Assembly: GCA_021442155.1 (NCBI GenBank)
Contig: CM038221.1
Coordinates: 29,045,906 to 29,109,905, forward strand
Length of the DNA stretch: 64,000 bases
Reading direction: 5' to 3'
Origin: Cymbidium sinense
Taxonomy: Eukaryota; Streptophyta; Magnoliopsida; Asparagales; Orchidaceae
Shown here piece by piece: positions 25,241 through 40,309 of this stretch. The translations under genes and the position numbers were made by a program. The notes beneath the pieces were generated by a model that was given only the letters and a program-made list of their open reading frames with translations, did not search any database and was not told the origin of the DNA. The number at the start of each line of letters is the position of its first letter. Positions within the stretch are counted from its first letter, which is position 1.

Positions 25241-27610
25241 CCTAAGTCATTAAGTGTAGGACTTAGGGATTGAGATCAAGGCCGCTTTCTTGATCTCTTT
25301 CTCATTTCCTTAATTGGAGATGTTTATGCTTAATCAAAATGGATTAATGAACATAATTACTTAATTAAAATTTCCTTCATATCTAAACAACCCTAATTAA
25401 CTTTTGGGTAGCACTTTTGGTGTTCAATAACTCAAAATGAGAGATAATGAAAATATGATTAACTCATATGTGTGAGAAAATCTTAAAAACAATTAAGTGA
25501 GATCCCTTAAGCTTAATTAACTATTAATCATAAGCCAATTGCATTAGGCCCCTTTCATTTCCTAGGAGCATTGCAAATTTACTTTTCATGTGGTTGCATA
25601 TCATGTTGGCTTATTATTAATTAATTAACTTAAGGTGATGTAGTAAGAGATAATTAATTCATACCTTAACCTAATCAAAACATAAAATCAACTTAAATAT
25701 TCTTCATTAAACTAAATCAATTCACACATGGGGAAATGGGTTAGAATTAGCAATCCTCTCTCATATTTCCTAAATCAAATCAAACTCAAAGTAAAAAAAA
25801 ATGTTTTTGAAGAATTTTGATTTATTTTAAATAGCCTTATCTAATATGATTGTTGTAAGAAATTAATTGGGATGAATGAAATCATGTGTTTATATTCCTT
25901 TATTTCTTTCCAATCATGCTAAATATTGCTTGCCATATGAAATAATGCATTTATTTCCTTTTAAAATTAATTAAATGAAATATTTCCTTTTATGTTAAAT
26001 TGTATATGTTGGCTAAAATTAAGAATATGAGTGGCTATTATCGCTATTAAACCAAAAACTACTTTCAAAACCTATAAACCAATTCTTATAAATGAAGTAA
26101 TGCTTATTACAAATATTTATTAGCTTGCATGTGATGATAACATAAAATGTATACTCTGAAATTCTCTTACCTTCTCTCAACATGGGTTCACATAGGATTT
26201 GCAATTGTATAGTTCATTTGAGAAGAACACAACACTTTCTTAAATCTATTCCTATGCATCTCTATGTTAAGTCTTGGGAAGGGTTTTCATATTATGCATG
26301 TAAATCATACAACCAAATTAAACTCAATTTCTTGCATGATTCCTAATCCATTTGATTCTTTTGTACATTCACGTATTTGAGAAAATTGATATATTAGTCA
26401 ACATATTAGTGAGGCTTTAAATAGCTAATACCTTATTCCCCTGGTGTAGAAAATAATGGCACCATACTTAGTTTAAACTCTCATACATATACATATGTGA
26501 TGTGGCCAATGAATAAAGAATCAAAAATCAAACAAATAAAATATAACTTTTTGCATGGATTCTTCTATCCTCACAGCTATTTATACATTTACATGTATCT
26601 AAGTAAAGTGGTATATTAGTTTGGACATCTCAGGGTTATGAGGCTTTAAGTAGCCCTAAGTAGGTCTTGTACCTTACGCCCCTAGAGTAAAAAATAATGG
26701 CATCGTACTCACTTATAACTTTTACACATGTGAATGTGTGTTTAGTTAATGGATGAAAAATCTCTCTTTTCTACATAATAAAAACATGCATTCATAATTC
26801 AATCAATAAATGAAACATTCAATTTTACATTTCTTTACATTCATCATCAAAGTATGTTAAGATTTACATTATATGTACAGGTATGCTTAAGGTTATTCAT
26901 ATGCATGACATACATGATAGAAAGAAATAAATAAATATGTGTTATGTCATAGTAATCAATAATAATTAATCCTAAGATGCCTTTCTTATTAAATGGGGTT
27001 ATTTAGAATGAATCTAAACTTAGGGTTAATTAAAATACATAATAAACTATTCACCAAAGGAAATTCATTAATTAATTTACCTTAGAAATGACTTAAGATA
27101 GGGAGGAAAAGAGACTCCCTCTGTCTTTCTTCTCTTTACAACACTTAGTTTCTATGTGTAAGCGATATGAAACAAAAGAAAATACTAAATAAAATCTCTA
27201 GATCAACTAAACCATTTAAAGAGATATCAACCTTTTAACAATTAAATCTCACACATTTAGTAAACCGTAACTCTAAAGCCTAGTCAGGACATATCATACA
27301 AGCCTTAACACATGCACATTAGACTAAGACATCATTTCTAGCCTTATGTTAGGGTGGTGCATGGTTTGATGAATGTTTAGTTTTGTGATGTATTATTTTA
27401 GACCGAATGTTATGGTGTATGTGTGTAGTTTGAATGTTAGGCCGATATAAGCCTAATCATGCTTTCTGCAGGGGATTGTGCTAAAGGGACATTGTAATAA
27501 AATTATTAAATGCATTTTGTTGTACAGGTTACTTATCCCCCTAAGTGTAACCCAAGTTAGGACAGGTGGACTTGGTTACACATGTGTGGGGTTGTGGTAA
27601 AATATTTTTG
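25241..27610 (+). mobile_element. Noncoding element, copy F (internal fragment, forward)
   Basis: Collinear with 12040-14360 of copy C. It includes the decayed ~240-bp units (about 26390 and 26616) and the block around 27470-27590 that matches 14220-14350. It lacks both element ends. It is in the opposite orientation to the pieces on either side, so it arose by inversion or is a separate insertion. Confidence 0.7.
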
Positions 27611-27659
27611 CCTTCATCTATCCTTTTGAAGAGGATAAATGAAAACAGAAATATACGCC

Positions 27660-30600
27660 TTTAGTTGGGACACCACGTAGATCCGCAAATGTTCTTATTA
27701 GGCTGCTCAGGTATGATACTGAGGAGAGGTGTACTATCTCGAAAGGTATAAGTCACCACCCTACAATCGAACTAATCATTTGAATAAGGACTCATAAGGA
27801 CTATGGGTCTTCGTATGTACCAGAGATTCTTCTCTTATTTTACATGAAAAAGTACAGCAAGGTTTATTTTAAATCGGGCTCGTTAAGTTCCCTATGGAGG
27901 AAAGCCTTCATAGTTAATTACATTTTAAGGAATGAGTTTCCTTAAGAATACTCTCGATTAAGGTAAATGATCATTGTCTCCAAAGAATTTAAAGTTAGAC
28001 TATCAATAAATTAGTTTATTTTGGAAGATAAAATGAGATTGATAAAAGGAAGGGAGTTATTATCGAAACCAAATGGAGATGAGTAGGGGATGCTCATGAT
28101 ACTAGGAAGCCTAATGAGCATCCCAAACTATACTATGATTGGGCTTTACATTTTTGAAATTAAGGGGAATTATTTGTTTGAGTTGAATTTCTATTAGAAG
28201 TTTAGGGCTTAAAATTCCATGATGCAAGGTCATGAAAATACCTAAGAGGTGAGAATTTATGCTCACGACCCCGAAGGGAAATAGCAATCTTAGAACTTAA
28301 ATCTAGGGAGCTCTGCTGAAGGCCAAGGCACAACATAAATATAAGGTGAAAATGAGCATATATTTTACCTCCACAAGAGAGGATAAACCACCCGACTGTT
28401 AGACTTACAACTGCCTAAGGTGGCCGCCAACTAACTTCTCGTACAATTTTAAAGTCATGTAGTCAAGTCATATATTTATGCAATATAGCTAAGTTGTTAT
28501 TTATTTTAGAAAGAGACTAAGTCCTTAAACTCACTCTCTAAGAGACTAGATCATGTAAGGGCATGAAAAATAGCCTAAATCTAATGCAAAACATATTACA
28601 TTTTACTTTCATTTTTGGACAATCATTTGACTCGGGATTATAAGATTCATATATTTAATGCATAAGAAATAAGATTATGGGCCAAAATTAGGGAGAAGGG
28701 GGAGGTGTATTTTTTTCATGGCTCTCGAAGGTTAAGCCAAGTTCTCTAGTACGAGTGGAAGCCCTCCAAATCAAGAGTGAAGCAATATATTTTTATGCAT
28801 GATGTTAGAAAGAAAATACAGCATCTAGATAAGGGATTGCTAATTCTTTTATCTTGATTTTTAGCCTAAGCTTTAGGTGAGGTTATGAGTTATTAATTTT
28901 TAATTTTTAATTGATTAATTCTGTAGAAGATTTATTTTTTCTTAAGAGTCTAATCGTCATCCAGACCATACCTCAAAGCAAGGAAGAAACTAGGAAAACA
29001 TGATATTTCTAATGCACAAGCTAAACAAAGATCAAACATTTTATAAAGTTAGCGCAAAAGAATAAGAGGTCAAGTGTGGTCGAGAACCACCACACAAACC
29101 CGAAAATAAATTGGGTAGCCTAGCTCTACCCTTATACAACCCGGATTACAAATAAATTACAAAAAGGAATTCATATTATAGGGGTCTTCATTCTTCTTTT
29201 CATCTTTCTTCTTTCTTCCTTCTTCTTTCTTCTTTCTTCTTTTGCATCTTTCTTTTAGATGGTTGGAATGTGGATACTCCAAAGGCTTCACATGGTACAT
29301 AAGATGTGATCTTATAACCAATGCTCATCCTAGTCCCCCATAACAATCATTCCAAAATCTTAATTATAAACTTACATGAAAAGGGAAAAGTAAATCTAAC
29401 TAAAAGCTTCAAAATAGATATTAGGTAAACAAACCGCACATTCCCAAGCATATATATAAACAAATTTGACTTAGCACCCACACATGGGTAACCAAGTCCA
29501 CCTAGCCTATTTTGGATTATGCTTAAGGGTATAAGCAACCTCACGAAAAGAAAGCACATTTTATTAAAGTGCCCCTTAAGAACAATCCCATGCAGAAGAT
29601 AATGATTAGACTAAATCATCTTACCATTCATTCTACGGATATACACCCTAACATCCAAACTAAAACATCACATCATAAAATAAAAGTAAACATCAAACCA
29701 TGCAGCACCCTAAATAGGACTAGAAGTGGTGACTTAGGCTAATGTGTGTGTTCTAAAAGGTTTGTGTGGTGAGCTTAGCTAGGCTTTAAGGTTGAGATTT
29801 TCCAAGTGTAAAAATGTTCAACTTAAAAGGGTGGTTTTATTTAATTTGTTTAGATGATATGGGTTAATTTTAATTGATGATTTGATTTTGTTTGGATGAA
29901 CCTACTTAATTACTAAAGGTTGTAAAGAGAGGAAAAGAGAAGATAACCTCTCTTTCCTCCTTACCTTAAGTGATTTCTAAGATAGATTCATTAATGACTT
30001 GTATGTTTAGTGAATGTTTTATTATGTATTTTAATTAATCTTAAGTTTAGATTTTTTTTCTAAACAAACCTACTAAAAAATAAAGGCATTTTAAGGTTAA
30101 GTAAAGTGAATTACTATCACAAAACACACTATATTTTATTTCTTTCCCACATGTGTATCATGCACATGAAAGAATTCTAGCATATCTATACATGCGATGC
30201 AAGTATTATCGCACCATAATAATGAATGCTAAGAGAGATTGCTTAAGGAAATTTGGAATGTTTCATGTATGCATGATTTTGTTAAGTAGAAGAGAGTGAT
30301 TCTTTTATCTAGCTTTCATATGCACATTTACAAGTATAAAAGATATAAGTGAGTACGACGCAATTATTAGCTCTATGGGTATAAGGTAAAAGACCTACTT
30401 AGGGCTACTTAAAGCCTAGCAATCCTGAGGTTGTCCAGACCAATATACCATTTTTCTTAAATACATGTGCATGTACAAAAAGAAATGCATCAAAAGAGAA
30501 TCATGCAAAAAATTTATATTTGTTTTGCTTGATTTTGTTTGTTTAATTTATATGTGCGATGTGGAATTTCTTCTTGAGTCATGACATAGGAGTGTATAGG

Positions 30601-30695
30601 AATAGATTTCAAACAAGTGTCATGTCCTTTTCAAATGGACTATACACTTTGCAAATCTTATGCAATCCTATGTTAAGAAAGAGAGGGAAAATCAC
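27660..30695 (-). mobile_element. Noncoding element, copy G (tail and adjoining part, inverted)
   Basis: GGGACACCACG at 27667 and the following 3 kb mirror 12945-16130 of copy C. The terminal TGGTGTTT word is not preserved. From 30067 onward the same sequence forms the first part of tandem-array unit 1, so the array was built from this copy's right part. Confidence 0.7.
29185..29252. repeat. Polypyrimidine (CTT)n-rich tract
   Basis: About 65 bases of almost pure C/T on the plus strand, dominated by CTT. The equivalent site in copies A and C reads GAAGAATGAAGAATGAGG, so an ancestral GAA-rich motif expanded here. Confidence 0.85.
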
Positions 30696-32621
30696 ACAAC
30701 TTTGTACAAAGTTTTATGCAAATTTATTTCATTATTTGTATTACACACAGTCATCTATTACTCTCTATCCTTATTTTAGAATTTATATAGTTGTATACAT
30801 TTATTTTATGGCAATTTATTTTATTATAAGTGTTGGACAAGTTATATGTTGACCATTACACCCATATTTTTAGTTATACATAATTATGTACATGTTTTAA
30901 GAAAATTATTTCATTATCAATGTTGTGCATGATGGCATACAACCCTCTAAACTCAAAATAAGGTTGTACATAGTTGTGTGTAGGGTTGTACTCTATTGGG
31001 GTTCATTGAAATATTGAAGCAGCTTGACCTCTAGGCTTGTGAGCTAAGAATTTTTTAAAGTTTGACCCTTACCTTAAACTTATTAAATTGGAATTTTATG
31101 TTCAAGCTCAATCATTGGACCTGTTGAGCTTGAGATTTTAATATCCATTTGTCTCACGAGCTTATTAAATCAACAAAATAGTTTGACTTTTAGTTTTGTG
31201 AGCTAAGAATTTTTTGCTAGTTCAACCTGCATATCTTATTTGATTTGTAAGCTCAATACTTGGACTTGTAATCTTCAAATTTGCATGTTGATTCAAATTC
31301 TAGTGTCACTTAGTTAATAAAAATAAGTAGGCTCTTGAGCTAAAGAGCCATTGTTATGAGTAATTTTATTTTGTTGTAAATATGAGTTGCTAATTAACTT
31401 CCATAATTGAAGGAATTGCTTTGAATAAGATTTATATAAAATTTCCTCTACTTTGAAAAAAAAATTGATATAGTCCTAATTTACTCTTTTAATATTTAGG
31501 ATGATCATAGTTTAAGCACTCAAGTTCTTTAAGCTAGCAATGTTACTAACAACATGGCTTTATGTTTGATCGGTTCACATAATGGCTTAACCAATAATGT
31601 ATAATACTTTTTGAGATTGTAGTCATGTATAAGATGCATAGGCCTTACAGCTTTCATATTGGTAAGTTGTTAGGCCACTCATGCATTTTCAATGATGAAG
31701 GGACCTTCTTGATTCAAGTTAAAATTCTCACCAATACTTTGATGGCGAGTTATAGGTTTTTAATAATGTGAACTAGTTTACTCATTTTGAATCTTCTTGT
31801 ATTGATCATATGATAATAAGATCAAGTCATCTTTGCCTTGTGATTTTCTAAATTTTGATGAGCTTGAATTTATATTTTTTTCTAGGGCTTTAAGTTCAGT
31901 AAACCTTAGACATTCATTTTTTTATTAAGGTAGTTCGACATTAAGAGGGAGTAGAGAGTATTGCCTATCTTCCAAACATAAGAAATTTTAGAGTGGCTTT
32001 TGTTACAATTTTATATGTGGTGTGAGGCCTTTAAAGCTTATGTTAGTTTGACATGTCATTCTATCTTTTTTTTTTTGGAGAGGGTCTTCTCTAGTAGTTG
32101 TATCAAAGTATTGTTGATTATCTCTGCTAAATACTTAATTTTGGGTTATGTATTGAGGAATGGTGTGAATCTTGTATCGCTGATGATTTAGTAAATTTTA
32201 GCTCTAATGAGATTATACCACTATCACATATAATTTAGCATAGTACCTTAAATCTAAAACCACATGATCTCATAAGAATATCATATTTTTCCCTTTACTT
32301 TAGAGATTGTTTAAACTCACTAAAAAAACACCGCTTGTGGGATAAATAGATGATTGGTGAAGAAGGGAGATCTATGAGGTTGGTTATGGGCACCTAACTC
32401 TAATTATAAAGACACGCTTCTAAGAAGCCAAAATTAGATAGTCGATATAAATTGTGATGTAATACCAACACAATGGTCAAGAACAAGATCACAAACTAAG
32501 GCACTATATTAATAGTTGATTCCACAACAACTCTTTATGCAAGAGCATGAGTGTCCCCTCTCTGTCCAAGCCAAATTGCAATAAATGGAAATTTTAAATT
32601 GAATCCTTTGATCTTAAAGTC
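30067..32621 (+). repeat. Array unit 1 (most diverged)
   Basis: It is joined on the left without a break to copy G. It differs from units 2-4 at many scattered bases (for example AAAACACACT against AAAATATACT near its start), so it is the likely founder. Confidence 0.85.
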
Positions 32622-35165
32622 AACCTACTAAAAATAAATGCATTTTAAGGTTAAGTAAAGTGAATTACTATCACAAAATATACTATATTTTATTTCTTTC
32701 CCACATGTGTATCATGCACATGAATGAATTCTAAGCATATCTATACATGTGATGCAAGTATTTATCGCACCATATTAATGAATGCTAAGAGAGATTGCTT
32801 AAGGAAATTTGGAATGTTTCATGTATGCATGATTTTGTTAAGTAGAGAGTGATTCTTTTAACCATTTTTCATATGCACATTTACAAGTATAAAAGACATA
32901 AGTGAGTACAATTAATTATTAGCTCTGGGGTATAAGGTACAAGACCTACTTAGGGCTGCTTAAAGCCTTGCAACCCCGGGATTGTCCAGACTAATATACC
33001 ACTTTTCTTAAATACATGTGCATGTACAAAAAGAAATGCATCAAAAGAGAATAACGCAAAAAGTTTATATTTGTTTGTTTGATTTTGGTTGTTAAAATTA
33101 TATGTGAGATGTGAAATTCCTTCTTGAGTCATGACATAGGAGTGTATAGGAATAGATTTCAAACAAAGTGTCATGTCTTTTCAAATGGACTATACACTTT
33201 ACCTATGCAATCCTATGTTATGAAAGATAGGGAAAATCACACAACTTTGTACAAAGTTTTATGCGAATTTATTTCATTATTTGTATTACACATAGTCATG
33301 TATTGCTCTCTAAACTTATTTTAGAATTTATATAGTTGTATACATATATTTTATGGCAATTTATTTTTTTATAAGTGTTGGACAGTTATGTGTTGACCAT
33401 TACACCCATATTTTTAGTTATACATAATTTTGTACATGTTTTATGAAAATTATTTCATTATCAATGTTGTGCATGATGGCATACAACCCTCTAAACTCAA
33501 AATAAGGTTGTACATAGTTGTGTGTAGGGTTGTATTCAATCGGAGTTCATTGAAATTGACCTCTAGGCTTGTGAGCTAAGAATTCTTTTAAAGTTTGACC
33601 CTTACCTTAAACTTATTAAATTGGAATTTTATGTTCAAGCTCAATCATTGGACTTGTTGAGCTTGAGATTTTAATATCCATTTGTCTCTTTGAGCTTATT
33701 AAATCAACAAAATAGTTTGACTTTTAGTTTTGTGAGCTAAGAATTTTTTGCTAGTTCAACCTTTAGGCATATCTTATTTGATTTGTAAGCTCAATACTTG
33801 ACTTGTAATCTTCAAATTTGCATGTTGATTCAAATTCTAGTGTCACTTAGTTAATAAAAACAAGTAGGCTCTTGAGCTAAAGAGCCATTGTTATGAGTAA
33901 TTTTATTTTGTTGTAAATATGAGTTGCTAATTAACTTCCATAATTTTGACAGTGAAGGAATTGCTTTGAATAAGATTTATATAAAATTTCCTCTACTTTG
34001 AAAAAAAAATTGATATAGTCCTAATTTACTCTTTTGATATTTAGGATGATCATAGTTTAAGCACTCAAGTTCTTTAAGCTAGCAATGTTACTAACAACAT
34101 GGCTTTATGTTTGATCGGTTCACATAATGGCTTAACCAATAATGTATAATACTTTTTGAGATTGTAGTCATGTATAAGATGCATAGGCCTCATAGCTTTC
34201 ATATTGGTAAGTTGTTAGGCCACTCTTACGCATTTGCAATGATGAAGGGACCTTCTCGATTCAAGTTAAAATTCTCACTTGATGATGGCGAAGTTATAGG
34301 TTTTCAATGATGTGAACTAGTTTACTCATTTAGAAGCTTCTTGTATTGATCATATGATAATAAGATCAAGTCATCTTTGCCTTGTGATTTTCTAAATTTT
34401 GATGAGCTTGAATTTATATTTTATCTAGGGCTTTAAGTTCAGTAAACCTTAGACATTCATTTTTTTATTAAGGTAGTTCGACATTAAGAGGGAGTAGAGT
34501 ATTGCCTATCTTCCAAACACAAGCAATTTTAGAGTGGCTTTGTTACAATTTTATATGTGGTGTGAGGCCTTAGCTTATGTTAGTTTGACATGTCATTCTA
34601 TCTTTTTTTTTTTGAGAGGGTCTTCTCTAGTAGTTGTATCAAAGTATTGTTGATTATCTCTAAATACTTAATTTTGGGTTATGTATTGAGGAATGGTGTG
34701 AATCTTGTAAACTTGATGATTTAGTAAATTTTAGCTCTAATGAGATTATACCACTATCACATATAATTTAGCATAGTACCTTAAATCTAAAAACCACATG
34801 ATCTCATAAGAATATCATATTTTTTCCCTTTACTTTAGCAGATTGTTTAAACTCACTTCGAAAAACACCTGCTTGGCGTGGGGATAAATAGATGATTGGT
34901 GAAGAAGGGAGATCTATGAGGTTGGTTATGGCAGTACCCTAACTCTCGAATTATAAAGACACTGCTCTAAGAAGCGACAAATTAGATAGTCGATATAAAT
35001 TGTGATGTAATACCAACACAATGGTCAAGAACAAGATCACAAACTAAGGCACTATATTAATAGTTGGTCCACAACTCTTTATGCAAGAGCATGAGTGTCC
35101 CCTCTCTGTCCAAGTCAAATTGCAATAAATGGAAATTTTAAATTGAATCCTTTGATCTTAAAGTC
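32622..35165 (+). repeat. Array unit 2
   Basis: Shares unit 3/4-specific changes, but has private short deletions (for example near 33556, where units 1, 3 and 4 have an extra ATATTGAAG(C/G) stretch). Confidence 0.85.
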
Positions 35166-37743
35166 AACCTACTAAAAAATAAATGCATTTTAAGGTTAAG
35201 TAAAGTGAATTACTATCACAAAATATACTATATTTTATTTCTTTCCCACATGTGTATCATGCACATGAATGAATTCTAAGCATATCTATACATGTGATGC
35301 AAGTATTTATCGCACCATATTAATGAATGCTAAGAGAGATTGCTTAAGGAAATTTGGAATGTTTCATGTATGCATGATTTTGTTAAGTAGAAGAGAGTGA
35401 TTCTTTTAACCATTTTTCATATGCACATTTACAAGTATAAAAGACATAAGTGAGTACGACGCAATTATTAGCTCTAGGGGTATAAGGTACAAGACCTACT
35501 TAGGGCTGCTTAAAGCCTTGCAACCCCGGGATTGTCCAGACTAATATACCACTTTTCTTAAATACATGTGCATGTACAAAAAGAAATGCATCAAAAGAGA
35601 ATAACGCAAAAAGTTTATATTTGTTTGTTTGATTTTGGTTGTTAAAATTATATGTGAGATGTGGAATTCCTTCTTGAGTCATGACATAGGAGTGTATAGG
35701 AATAGATTTCAAACAAGTGTCATGTATTTTTCAAATGGACTATACACTTTGCAAATCCTATGCAATCCTATGTTATGAAAGATAGGGAAAATCACACAAC
35801 TTTGTACAAAGTTTTATGCGAATTTATTTCATTATTTGTATTACACATAGTCATGTATTGCTCTCTAAACTTATTTTAGAATTTATATAGTTGTATACAT
35901 ATATTTTATGGCAATTTATTTTTTATAAGTGTTGGACAGTTATGTGTTGACCATTACACCCATATTTTTAGTTATACATAATTTTGTACATGTTTTATGA
36001 AAATTATTTCATTATCAATGTTGTGCATGATGGCATACAACCCTCTAAACTCAAAATAAGGTTGTACATAGTTGTGTGTAGGGTTGTATTCAATCGGAGT
36101 TCATTGAAATATTGAAGCGACTTGACCTCTAGGCTTGTGAGCTAAGAATTCTTTTAAAGTTTGACCCTTACCTTAAACTTATTAAATTGAATTTTATGTT
36201 CAAGCTCAATCATTGGACTTGTTGAGCTTGAGATTTTAATATCCATTTGTCTCTTTGAGCTTATTAAATCAACAAAATAGTTTGACTTTTTTTTTGTGAG
36301 CTAAGAATTTTTTGCTAGTTCAACCTTTAGGCATATCTTATTTGATTTGTAAGCTCAATACTTGGACTTGTAATCTTCAAATTTGCATGTTGATTCAAAT
36401 TCTAGTGTCACTTAGTTAATAAAAACAAGTAGGCTCTTGAGCTAAAGAGCCATTGTTATGAGTAATTTTATTTTGTTGTAAATATGAGTTGCTAATTAAC
36501 TTCCATAATTTTGACGGAAGGAATTGCTTTGAATAAGATTTATATAAAATTTTCTACTTTGAAAAAAAAAATTGATATAGTCCTAATTTACTCTTTTGAT
36601 ATTTAGGATGATCATAGTTTAAGCACTCAAGTTCTTTAAGCTAGCAATGTTACTAACAACATGGCTTTATGTTTGATCGGTTCACATAATGGCTTAACCA
36701 ATAATGTATAATACTTTTTGAGATTGTAGTCATGTATAAGATGCATAGGCCTCATAGCTTTCATATTGGTAAGTTGTTAGGCCACTCTTACGCATTTGCA
36801 ATGATGAAGGGACCTTCTCGATTCAAGTTAAAATTCTCACCGATACTTCGATGGCGAGTTATAGGTTTTCAATGATGTGAACTAGTTTACTCATTTAGAA
36901 GCTTATTGATCATATGATAATAAGATCAAGTCATCTTTGCCTTGTGATTTTCTAAATTTTGATGAGCTTGAATTTATATTTTATCTAGGGCTTTAAGTTC
37001 AGTAAACCTTAGACATTCATTTTTTTATTAAGGTAGTTCGACATTAAGAGGGAGTAGAGAGTATTGCCTATCTTCCAAACACAAGCAATTTTAGAGTGGC
37101 TTTTGTTACAATTTTATATGTGGTGTGAGGCCTTTAAAGCTTATGTTAGTTTGACATGTCATTCTATCTTTTTTTTTTTGGAGAGGGTCTTCTCTAGTAG
37201 TTGTATCAAAGTATTGTTGATTATCTCTGCTAAATACTTAATTTTGGGTTATGTATTGAGGAATGGTGTGAATCTTGTATCGCTTGATGATTTAGTAAAT
37301 TTTAGCTCTAATGAGATTATACCACTATCACATATAATTTAGCATAGTACCTTAAATCTAAAAACCACATGATCTCATAAGAATATCATATTTTTTCCCT
37401 TTACTTTAGCAGATTGTTTAAACTCACTTGAAAAACACATGCTTGGCGTGGGGATAAATAGATGATTGGTGAAGAAGGGAGATCTATGAGGTTGGTTATG
37501 GCAGTACCCTAACTCTCGAATTATAAAGACACTGCTCTAAGAAGCGACAAATTAGATAGTCGATATAAATTGTGATGTAATACCAACACAATGGTCAAGA
37601 ACAAGATCACAAACTAAGGCACTATATTAATAGTTGGATTCAGCGTCCACAACTCTTTATGCAAGAGCATGAGTGTCCCCTCTCTGTCCAAGCCAAATTG
37701 CAATAAATGGAAATTTTAAATTGAATCCTTTGATCTTAAAGTC
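35166..37743 (+). repeat. Array unit 3
   Basis: Nearly identical to unit 4 over most of its length. Private features include a short deletion near 36906 (CTTGTA in the other units). Confidence 0.85.
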
Positions 37744-40309
37744 AACCTACTAAAAAATAAATGCATTTTAAGGTTAAGTAAAGTGAATTACTATCACAAA
37801 ATATACTATATTTTATTTCTTTCCCACATGTGTATCATGCACATGAATGAATTCTAAGCATATCTATACATGATGCAAGTATTTATCGCTCCATATTAAT
37901 GAATGCTAAGAGAGATTGCTTAAGGAAATTTGGAATGTTTCATGTATGCATGATTTTGTTAAGTAGAGAGTGATTCTTTTAACCATTTTTCATATGCACA
38001 TTTACAAGTATAAAAGACATAAGTGAGTACGCAATTATTATTAGCTCTAGGGGTATAAGGTACAAGACCTACTTTGCTTAAAGCCTTGCAACCCCGGGAT
38101 TGTCCAGACTAATATACCACTTTTCTTAAATACATGTGCATGTACAAAAAGAAATGCATCAAAAGAGAATAACGCAAAAAGTTTATATTTGTTTGTTTGA
38201 TTTTGGTTGTTAAAATTATATGTGAGATGTGGAATTCCTTCTTGAGTCATGACATAGGAGTGTATAGGAATAGATTTCAAACAAGTGTCATGTCTTTTTC
38301 AAATGGACTATACACTTTGCAAATCCTATGCAATCCTATGTTATGAAAGATAGGGAAAATCACACAACTTTGTACAAAGTTTTATGCGAATTTATTTCAT
38401 TATTTGTATTACACATAGTCATGTATTGCTCTCTAAACTTATTTTAGAATTTATATAGTTGTATACATATATTTTATGGCAATTTATTTTTTTATAAGTG
38501 TTGGACACAGTTATGTGTTGACCATTACACCCATATTTTTAGTTATACATAATTTTGTACATGTTTTATGAAAATTATTTCATTATCAATGTTGTGCATG
38601 ATGGCATACAACCCTCTAAACTCAAAATAAGGTTGTACATAGTTGTGTGTAGGGTTGTATTCAATCGGAGTTCATTGAAATATTGAAGCAGCTTGACCTC
38701 TAGGCTTGTGAGCTAAGAATTCTTTTAAAGTTTGACCCTTACCTTAAACTTATTAAATTGGAATTTTATGTTCAAGCTCAATCATTGGACTTGTTGAGCT
38801 TGAGATTTTAATATCCATTTGTCTCTTTGAGCTTATTAAATCAACAAAATAGTTTGACTTTTAGTTTTGTGAGCTAAGAATTTTTTGCTAGTTCAACCTT
38901 TAGGCATATCTTATTTGATTTGTAAGCTCAATACTTGGACTTGTAATCTTCAAATTTGCATGTTGATTCAAATTCTAGTGTCACTTAGTTAATAAAAACA
39001 AGTAGGCTCTTGAGCTAAAGAGCCATTGTTATGAGTAATTTTATTTTGTTGTAAATATGAGTTGCTAACTTCCATAATTTTGATGGAAGGAATTGCTTTG
39101 AATAAGATTTATATAAAATTTCCTCTACTTTGAAAAAAAAATTGATATAGTCCTAATTTACTCTTTTGATATTTAGGATGATCATAGTTTAAGCACTCAA
39201 GTTCTTTAAGCTAGCAATGTTACTAACAACATGGCTTTATGTTTGATCGGTTCACATAATGGCTTAACCAATAATGTATAATACTTTTTGAGATTGTAGT
39301 CATGTATAAGATGCATAGGCCTCATAGCTTTCATATTGGTAAGTTGTTAGGCCACTCTTACGCATTTGCAATGATGAAGGGACCTTCTCGATTCAAGTTA
39401 AAATTCTCACCGATACTTCGATGGCGAGTTATAGGTTTTCAATGATGTGAACTAGTTTACTCATTTAGAAGCTTCTTGTATTGATCATATGATAATAAGA
39501 TCAAGTCATCTTTGCCTTGTGATTTTCTAAATTTTGATGAGCTTGAATTTATATTTATCTAGGGCTTTAAGTTCAAGAAACCTTAGACATTCATTTTTTT
39601 TATTAAGGTAGTTCGACATTAAGAGGGAGTAGAGAGTATTGCCTATCTTCCAAACACAAGCAATTTTAGAGTGGCTTTGTTACAATTTTATATGTGGTGT
39701 GAGGCCTTTAAAGCTTATGTTAGTTTGACATGTCTTTTTTTTTTTTTTTTTGGAGGGTCTTCTCTAGTAGTTGTATCAAAGTATTGTTGATTATCTCTGC
39801 TAAATACTAAATTTTGGGTTATGTATTGAGGAATGGTGTGAATCTTATATCGCTTGATGATTTAGTAAATTTTAGCTCTAATGAGATTATAGCACTATCA
39901 CATATAATTTAGCATAGTACCTTAAATCTAAAAACCACATGATCTCATAAGAATATCATTTTTTCCTTAACTTTAGCAGATTGTTTAAACTCACTTTGAA
40001 AAACACCTGATTGGCGGGGGATAAATCAATGCATTGGGGAAGAATGGAGATCTATGAGGTTGATTATGGCAGTACCCTAACTCTCAAATTACAAAGACGC
40101 TGCTCTAGGAAGCAACAAATTAGATAGTCGATATAAATTGTGATGTAATACCAACACAATGGTCAAGAACAAGATCACGAACTAAGGCACTATATTAATA
40201 GTTGGATTCATCGTGCACAACTCTTTATGCAAGAGCATGAGTGACCCCTCTCTCCAAGTCAAATTGCAATAAATGGAAATTTTAAATTGAATCCTTTGAT
40301 CTTAAAGTC
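37744..40309 (+). repeat. Array unit 4
   Basis: Terminal unit. Its end (ATCTTAAAGTC) is followed by non-repeat DNA leading into ARPC3. It carries a longer poly-T near 39737 and more changes in its last 400 bp than units 2 and 3, as expected of an array edge. Confidence 0.85.

Noticed and set aside
30559..39900. Recurrent 60-97 codon frames in the tandem array (such as those starting near 30559, 33124, 37064 and 38280)
   Set aside because: They recur because the DNA is repeated. Their lengths change with small indels between units, and they carry no recognisable domain.
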